The notes under the pieces: generated by a model | Databases searched by the model: none | What the model was told of the DNA's origin: nothing | Seen by the model: only the letters and a program-made list of their open reading frames with translations | Shown: positions 58,381 through 64,000 of the stretch, one piece after another | How the letters are laid out: the number at the start of each line of letters is the position of its first letter | How positions within the stretch are numbered: the first letter of the stretch is position 1 | Origin: Gnetum montanum | Taxonomy: Eukaryota > Streptophyta > Gnetopsida > Gnetales > Gnetaceae | Length of the DNA: 64,000 nucleotides | Reading direction: 5' to 3' | Assembly (NCBI GenBank): GCA_015680685.1 | Contig: MNCI01014546.1 | Coordinates: 544,945 to 608,944 of the forward strand | Position numbers and translations under genes: made by a program

Positions 58381-60536
58381 TTAAATGAAGAAGGTCTTAT
58401 GCTAGATACCTAGGCACCTAGAGACGAGGAAGGGTGTGATTAGTGATGAAATGCTTTGGGGAGTTGTAATCTACATAGATCTAGAAATTCCCAAATAGGT
58501 TAAACCATTTGAACTATTGCTGAATCCATGGGTAGGTAGGGATCAACTTGATGAACTAAAGCATCTTAGGAACTAGAGGAAGAGAAAGAAAAAGTGATTC
58601 CCATAGTAGTGGCAAGAGAAATGGGAGCAACCTAAGCTATTCATTTCTTTGATGACAAAAAGAATCATGTAAAACAGGGTTTTTGAAGAGCAATATAAGT
58701 GTTGTATCGTTAGGTGAAGCAGTTGAGTCCTCCATCCTAGCTGGTGAAAGTCTAGTAGTTGAAAGCAACATTGGCTTACACTCTAACCCAAGTAGCATGC
58801 GGCACATGGAATCCCATGTGAATTAGCAAGGATCACCTTACAAGGCTAAATACTCCTAGGTGACCAATAGCAAAGTAGTACTATGAAGGAAAGGTGAAAA
58901 GAACCCCTATCAGGGAGTGAAATAGAACATGAAACCGTAACCCTCCAAGCAGTGGGAGAAGAATGGAATCTCTGACTATGTGCCTTTTGAAGAATGAGTT
59001 GGTGACTTATAGGGAGTGGCTTGGTTAAGGGCACCCACAAGAGTCATAGTGAGAGTGAGTCTTCATAGGGAAATTATCATTGCTTATGGACTCGAATTTG
59101 GGAATCCATCCATGACCAAGATGAAGCTTGGATGAAACTAAGTAGAGGCCCAAACTGACTGATGTTGCAAAATTAGCGAATGAGTTCTGACTAGGGGAGA
59201 AATGCCACTTGAATCCAGAGCTAGCTGGTTCTTCTTGAAATGCATTGAGACAAAGTAGTTGACTAGATCATTTAGGGGTAAAGCACTATTTTGATATAGG
59301 TCGTGTAAGTGGTATGACATTAAGGCAAACTATTCATACTAGATATGTAAGGGTTAGCCAATGAGATGATGAAGAGATAAGCTTCATCATCAAGAGTGGA
59401 ATAGCCCAGATTACTAGATAAGGCCCTTAAATGACCACTCAATAATGAAGGATGTATGAATGCAAAGATAGCCAAGAGGTTTACCTAGAATCAACCACCC
59501 TTGAAAGAGTGCATAATAGATTACTGATCAAATGCTCTTGCACTAAAGATGAATGGGAGTAAGTGATCTACTAAAGCTATGGGATATCTTAAAACATTGG
59601 TAGGGGAGCATTCCATTTCAAAGAAAAGCACCTACATGAGCAAGTGTGAATGAAGAGGAAGTGAGAATGTTGGCTTGAGTAATGTAAACATTGGTAAGAA
59701 TGGTTCCTCCACAAGGTTCATCTGTAGGAAGTGAGTCAAGGCCTAAGATCAAGCTGAAAGGCATTGTCGATGGACAATAGGTGAATATTCTTGTACTATC
59801 CTTTGTTGTTCCAAGGGATGGAGGAGGTTAGGTTATCTAAAAAATGGTTATCAATTTAAGGATGCAAGGTGACCTTCCCTTTCTCTAGGGAGGGTTAGAA
59901 TGGATAGAGAAAATGAGGGAATCTCCTAATGGACAGTCTCAAGTAGATAGTTTCTATGGGGTGTAGGCCTCCCAAAAGGTAATAGAGGTGTGCAAAGGTT
60001 TTCTCAAGTCATGTCATCGTCAATCCTTAAGTGTAAAGGTAGAAGGGAGCTTAATTGCAAGACAAGGTAACTCTAGGGTCATTCCCCAACTAAAGTCCCA
60101 CTCATCAAGCAAGGATAAAAGTTAGCCTTAGTGATTCAACAGTGCCAAGTGGAAGGGTCATCACCCAATAGATAAAAGTTACTCTAGGGATAATAGGCTA
60201 ATCTTTCCTAAGAGTTCACATCAATAGGAAGTTTTAGCACCATGATGTCAGCACTTTACCACTTGGGGTACTAGCATGTTCCAAGGGTTGGGGCATTTTT
60301 TCATTAAAGCAGTATGTGAGCTGGGTTTAGAATGTCATGAAATAGTTTGATCCATATCTGATGTAGGTGTTAGAGCATTGAGAGGATCTTTTTGTAGTAC
60401 AAGAGGACTAGGAAGCATGCATCTTTGGTGTACCCATTATTCTAACCATGGTAGATGCTAGGTAGATAAGTGCAGAGCCAATAAATCCTAAAAGCATATA
60501 AGTAAGAAGCCCACCTCAAGATGAGTGCTCTCCAAC
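58381..60536 (+). pseudogene. rrn23: Plastid 23S rRNA pseudogene with internal deletion
   Basis: It starts TTAAATGAAGAAGGTCTTATG, corresponding to the plastid 23S 5' end, and ends near GATGAGTGCTCTCC. Both the 5' domains (through GATGAACGGGG-like sequence and AGGTGAATATTC) and the 3' domains (GTTACTCTAGGGATAA, the peptidyl-transferase region, and AGTACAAGAGGAC, the sarcin-ricin region) are readable. The length is about 2.16 kb against about 2.8 kb expected. The missing part lies at about 59914-59931, so the middle third, roughly domains III to early V, is gone. Confidence 0.95.
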
Positions 60537-60612
60537 TTACTAGCCTCTAGTTGTGACACAACCAAGGATGTTTCTCTATTGTTACATGGAGGTTGAGTAA
60601 CCTTTTGAGCAA

Positions 60613-60717
60613 GAAAAGGTCACGGTGAGATGAACCATTTATCATCATGATAAGTGTCAAGTGGAGATGTAGTAATGTATGTAGCTGAGAAATCCTAAAA
60701 GATCAAGATATTTTAAC
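60613..60717 (+). pseudogene. rrn4.5: Plastid 4.5S rRNA pseudogene
   Basis: GAAAAGGTCACGGTGAGATG to ATTTTAAC, matching the plastid 4.5S along its whole length of about 103 nt, with scattered transitions. It follows 23S by about 75 bases. Confidence 0.92.
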
Positions 60718-60930
60718 CTTGTTCCTACATGCCCAACCTAATTAGGCACTAGCCATATATTTTCATTGTGCAATTATTTGACAAGATGAAACTAACCAAT
60801 GAAAAGCCTTACCTTGCATATCTATTGGATAGAAGGGTTTTATACATGGAAGGGGCATCGCCCCTTCTAGAGTTGAAGCCTAACAGGCAATGCCTTTCTC
60901 TTATGTTATCCTTTTTCTTTCATAATTGGA

Positions 60931-61080
60931 GATTCTGGTGTTCAAGGTGTAGAGAAACCATACCAATCTATCATCCCAAAGTTGTTTGATGAAAACAATC
61001 CCAAGTTTGGTGGTTAAACTTTACTATGGTGATGATACTAAGGGGGAAGCCCCATGGAAAAATAGCTCAATGCTAGGATA
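60931..61080 (+). pseudogene. rrn5: Plastid 5S rRNA pseudogene with about 29-nt insertion
   Basis: It starts GATTCTGGTGTTCAAGGTG and ends AGCTCAATGCTAGGATA. The length is 150 nt against about 121. The extra bases lie at about 60977-61005 and are flanked by two copies of an ATCCCAA-type sequence, which looks like a local duplication. Confidence 0.92.
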
Positions 61081-61252
61081 GCTTTAGGTCTCTTATTCTC
61101 TTTCAAATCCTATACATAGTTGGACATCTTGTCATTTTTCTTCACACTTCAAAGCATAATACCTTGTGAGAAACTTGCTCCCATGTCCTCTCAGAACTGC
61201 TGAGGTAAGAAAAGTGTTTCAAAGGGACTCAGGGAAATAGATCTCCATGGGG

Positions 61253-61326
61253 GGGACTATAGCTTAAAGGATGAGAGCACGTGGCTATGAAGCACAGTGT
61301 CACAAGTTTGAATCCCTCCTTTCCTA
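61253..61326 (+). pseudogene. trnR-ACG: Plastid trnR-ACG pseudogene
   Basis: 74 nt aligning to the whole plastid tRNA gene, GGGACTATAGCTTAAAGG to ATCCCTCCTTTCCTA. The anticodon ACG reads ATG and the acceptor stem is mismatched. Confidence 0.92.
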
Positions 61327-61534
61327 GGACCCAAAAAAAAAGGAAGGTCCTTTACCATGATTGAGGTAGCAGATGTATAAAATAGTGCGGGTCCTATAAT
61401 TGTTATGTCAATAATCCACAAGAAAGGCTCAAATGGAGTGTATACAAAGTTCCAAGAGTAAACAATTAGGGGTTGCTTGTGGTTTTTGTAAGTACAAGTG
61501 TTTTGAGGATATAGGACATACATCAGACCCTTTT

Positions 61535-61607
61535 TCCCTAATAGCTTAGCAGTAAAGTGGTAAGCTAAAAATCGATTTTAGTCGAGGTTCAAATCCTACT
61601 TGGGAAG
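61535..61607 (+). pseudogene. trnN-GUU: Plastid trnN-GUU pseudogene
   Basis: TCCCTAATAGCTTAGCAG to TCCTACTTGGGAAG, 73 nt with one insertion. The anticodon loop is mutated to A-rich sequence. Its place after trnR is as in the plastid. Confidence 0.88.
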
Positions 61608-61826
61608 AACCTTTCTCTCTAAGGCTTTGATCATCAAGCCCTGGGAGAAAGGATGACATTTATTTACAAAGGTTAGTTAGCACATTCTATTACTAATCAA
61701 TTTGGAAAGTTCATTTTCATCTCCATTACTAGAGAGAATGCAAGTCTTTACTTGGTCAAATTTCCATTATATGATATAATATGATAGAATCATGCAAATT
61801 AGAGAGTGGAAAGAAAGGAATCCAAG

Positions 61827-62507
61827 GTGAAAATAGTAGTTTAAAGAAAAGGTGGAATCAGTAAATCCACAACTAGTTGTAATATATCAGTAGCCTTATC
61901 AAGATGTGGTAATAAAGTGTAACAAATAGGGTGTGACCCCAAACACGATAGTACTTTGACTTTGACAGGATGTTGAATCCCTACCATAATTGATACTTTA
62001 CAAGTTAAGCATTATCATTATGAGGATATTTGATATGAGGATGTTATTCATAAGGGTTATGGAGGGGTGGATTGTATGAAAGCTAATCGGCCACCTACAA
62101 GAGCTGGATGTGGAGGCTACGTGGTAGGAGAAATTATCAAGTTGGTGAAAGAATTAAAAGCATTTGACTAATATGATGTAATATTATTTGATGTGTTGGG
62201 CAATGTAGTTTTTGGAGAGTTTTCCACACCTTTGAATTATGTGAATTTTTCTGTTATAATTAAAATAGTATCAATAACGGGTTTGACGCATTATTTGTAG
62301 CCAATCGTATTATTGCATCCATAAGAGAAAAAGCCCATATGCATTTACTCCGATTAGTTGGTTTAGTCAGAAATCATACATATAAATATAATCTTATCAA
62401 AAAATATGTTGAAACTTGCCCAATGCTTATAATAGAAGTATTACCTCTTATTAAGCATATACAAGTTTCTAGAGTGAGGGTATACAAGTTTCTAGAGTGA
62501 GGCTGAA
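61827..62507 (+). pseudogene. chlL: Plastid chlL pseudogene, 3' truncated
   Basis: chlL encodes the iron-sulfur ATP-binding (NifH-like) subunit of light-independent protochlorophyllide reductase. The start ATG has become GTG (61827). The P-loop region reads KGGISKSTTSCNIS (Gly to Ser). Then come [34 protein letters not shown] with the Fe-S-ligand Cys context, DVILFDVLG-like residues and [11 protein letters not shown] near the end. The homology stops at about residue 225 of roughly 290. Stops and frameshifts are present. A 23-base direct duplication (TATACAAGTTTCTAGAGTGAGG unit) occupies 62456-62503. Confidence 0.93.
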
Positions 62508-62545
62508 ATGGGAATCTCCCTTAGGGAGATTCCTTGCTTTAAGGG
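62503..62545 (+). repeat. Inverted short copy of the 55585-55635 sequence
   Basis: It reads GAAATGGGAATCTCCC, TTA, GGGAGATTCC, then TTGCTTTAAG, and matches the reverse complement of 55588-55632 at most positions. In the plus strand it encodes EMGISLREIPCFK, like EMGISQWEIPYFK of the minus-strand exon-like ORF. It lies exactly between chlL and the E6 LTR. Confidence 0.8.
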
Positions 62546-63485
62546 TGATGCATGGTAGGTATCCCTACACTCAACCATACGAATATGAGTGTCGCATGCA
62601 TGATCCGGTCGAACTCCACATACTAAATGCCTACACGCTGCAAGAAACACTTGGGGTTAATTAATCGTTGTCTTCCCAGGCTTGCTTGTATGTGTCACAG
62701 TGTATGGTTAAGCAAGTCTAAGGTATATGATTTTTTTGGTATTTTATGTTTTCTCCTATGCTAAGAGGATAGGGTTGAGAAGCTAAGTCTAACTCTAACT
62801 AATGCACTAAGTCCTAGTGTCAGCATCCGTTCCCACTTGTTGTACACACCCTAAACTATGCAACTGTGGCTACCAAACGCTAATCGTTATTGGGATCACC
62901 ACACGTAACGGACGTGCTCGAAGTGGTTGTACTAAGGCACTTAACTAACCTAAGTGTGATAAGCATCCGTTCCTTAGCTAACCGTACACATCCTTGAATG
63001 CTTGTAACCAAGTCGTACTTATCCCACGTTCTAGGAGTTGAGGGTGAGAAAGCCTAATTGCAATGAGTAGCCAATTCCTTGATTAGCCGTACACATTCGT
63101 CAATGCTCGTAATCAAGTCATACTCATACTGCACTAATAACAGGTAATAAATAACATATAATAAATAACATGTAATAAAACCTATCCATGCACTACAAGG
63201 TTTATCCACAAAGCTCGTCTTTATTGTCGTACACAACTTGCGTTCAAGTACAAAGCTGCTCGAATCAAGATCCATTCACTTGGGGACTCCTACTGCGGGC
63301 ACATGGAAATTAATCTATCTCTGGGATGATCAATCTGCCAAAGCTTTACTACTTTAAGCCTATTATATGGAATAAGGGGAGTGTTGCCTCTTATTTATAG
63401 ATATGGCAGTGGACCATGATATCGTGTACACGATATCGCAGGGGACAACGCGATATCGTGGCTCATGCAATATCGTGTCCCATCA
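62546..63485 (-). repeat. E6 3' LTR
   Basis: It starts TGATGCATGG and ends CCCATCA on the plus strand (940 bp), longer than the E3 LTRs because of an imperfect tandem duplication (units at about 62959-63023 and 63062-63127). GATATC palindromes lie at about 63418-63475. The minus-strand TATAAATA lies near 63395. Confidence 0.88.
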
Positions 63486-64000
63486 TACCTCCATGACTAA
63501 ATGAAAACTCATCCTCAAGTTCATTACAATAATATTGGGTAGGTATGGAATTATTGAGGGAATGGAACTAATGGGATGACATGTGAACAGATCATTATTA
63601 CAAGACTTGACAAACTGGTGTTCATGACAACAAGGGTGAACATCTTATTACATTGACATCAGGCCACATTTGGCAACTGGAGAGAAAAGAGGAGAGAGAA
63701 GAGAAGAGAAGAAGAGAGAAGAAGTCTTGCTGCTACCAACGCCCAGATTGCACCTTTCATTGTCTGTCTGTAAGCACATCATCAATCTTGCTCCTTGCAT
63801 AGCTGCTTTCAGCACTACTCCATTCCAAGTGCTTCCTCCAGATCCGGTCCGTTGTTGCATGATCGCCATCTACACACACAACATAGTCTTATATTAGCAA
63901 GGGCAAATGAATTTCAATGTGGTTATACCTTGCTTCGATGTAAGTCCATTGGCTGGGTTGTGGTATGGCTGATACAGTTCTGGGAATATATAAAGGATGC
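62546..64000 (-). mobile_element. E6: LTR element of the E3 family, running off the right edge
   Basis: An E3-like LTR at 62546-63485 is followed on the right by the complement of a polypurine tract (TACCTCCATGAC) and by sequence homologous to 10840-11340 of E3, including the purine-rich run at 63680-63722. The orientation is therefore minus, and this is its 3' end. The outer flank is aaggg (62541-62545). No coding domain is visible in the remaining 500 bases. Confidence 0.85.

Larger units (their letters stand above)
56225..62507 (+). other. Nuclear plastid DNA insertion (NUPT), rRNA operon to chlL
   Basis: About 6.3 kb is collinear with the plastid genome: end of the 16S-trnI spacer, trnI-GAU with intron, trnA-UGC with intron, 23S, 4.5S, 5S, trnR-ACG, trnN-GUU and chlL. 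The order trnN-chlL and the presence of chlL fit a gymnosperm plastome. Tobacco-like sequence is recognisable throughout, but with dense transitions, small indels, a deletion in 23S, and destroyed anticodons. It is therefore an old nuclear copy and not organelle DNA. Confidence 0.95.

Noticed and set aside
56225-62507. Functional plastid rRNA/tRNA genes or an organelle contig
   Set aside because: Anticodons are mutated, 23S is deleted in the middle, chlL has stops, and both flanks are nuclear repeats.

Overview
This window is plant nuclear DNA, most likely from a gymnosperm such as a conifer. Two things point there. First, almost everything is old, nested Ty3/Gypsy LTR retrotransposon DNA, heavily eroded by C-to-T and G-to-A changes that turn CAG/CAA codons into TAG/TAA. 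Second, about 6.3 kb of plastid DNA (56225-62507) ends in chlL, a plastid gene absent from angiosperms. I found no intact host protein-coding gene. The best host-like signals are two CpG-retaining pieces (17890-18240 and 18740-19040) and one exon-like open stretch on the minus strand (55499-55911).

Layout from left to right. 1-6019: minus-strand Athila-like element (E1) cut by the window edge. 6096-7560: LINE relic split by a solo LTR (6461-7303) with a perfect ATAAC target duplication. 7600-9985: no gene, ending in a degenerate tandem repeat. 10069-17129: minus-strand element E3, which keeps both LTRs, gag and protease but has lost reverse transcriptase, RNase H and integrase. 17130-21803: low-repeat DNA with CpG-retaining islands and two copies of a tRNA-derived SINE. 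21804-55437: a Tat-like Ty3/Gypsy element (E4) that carries two complete insertions. E2 (21874-34114) sits in the left LTR of E4 with target duplication AGCCA. E5 (40964-53377) sits inside the integrase of E4 with target duplication ATAAT. 55499-62545: an exon-like minus-strand ORF, an intron-like spacer, the plastid insertion (16S-trnI spacer, trnI, trnA, 23S, 4.5S, 5S, trnR, trnN, chlL) and a short inverted copy of part of the ORF. 62546-64000: 3' LTR and start of another minus-strand element (E6) that runs off the right edge.

E1, E2, E3 and E5 belong to one superfamily. They share gag, a primer-binding site derived from the tRNA-Asp type (TGGCACC..TTG..), LTRs that end in CATCA and start with TG, and a TATAAATA promoter. 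Where pol is present, the RT active site reads FMDD. E6 is assigned by its LTR only, which matches E3. E2 and E5 also carry a third coding region downstream of integrase, where Athila elements carry an env-like ORF. E4 is a different lineage. Its order appears to be protease, archaeal-like RNase H, RT, RNase H, integrase, with the extra RNase H upstream of RT rather than downstream as in Ogre/Retand. All coding regions are broken, so none is expected to make a full-length protein today.
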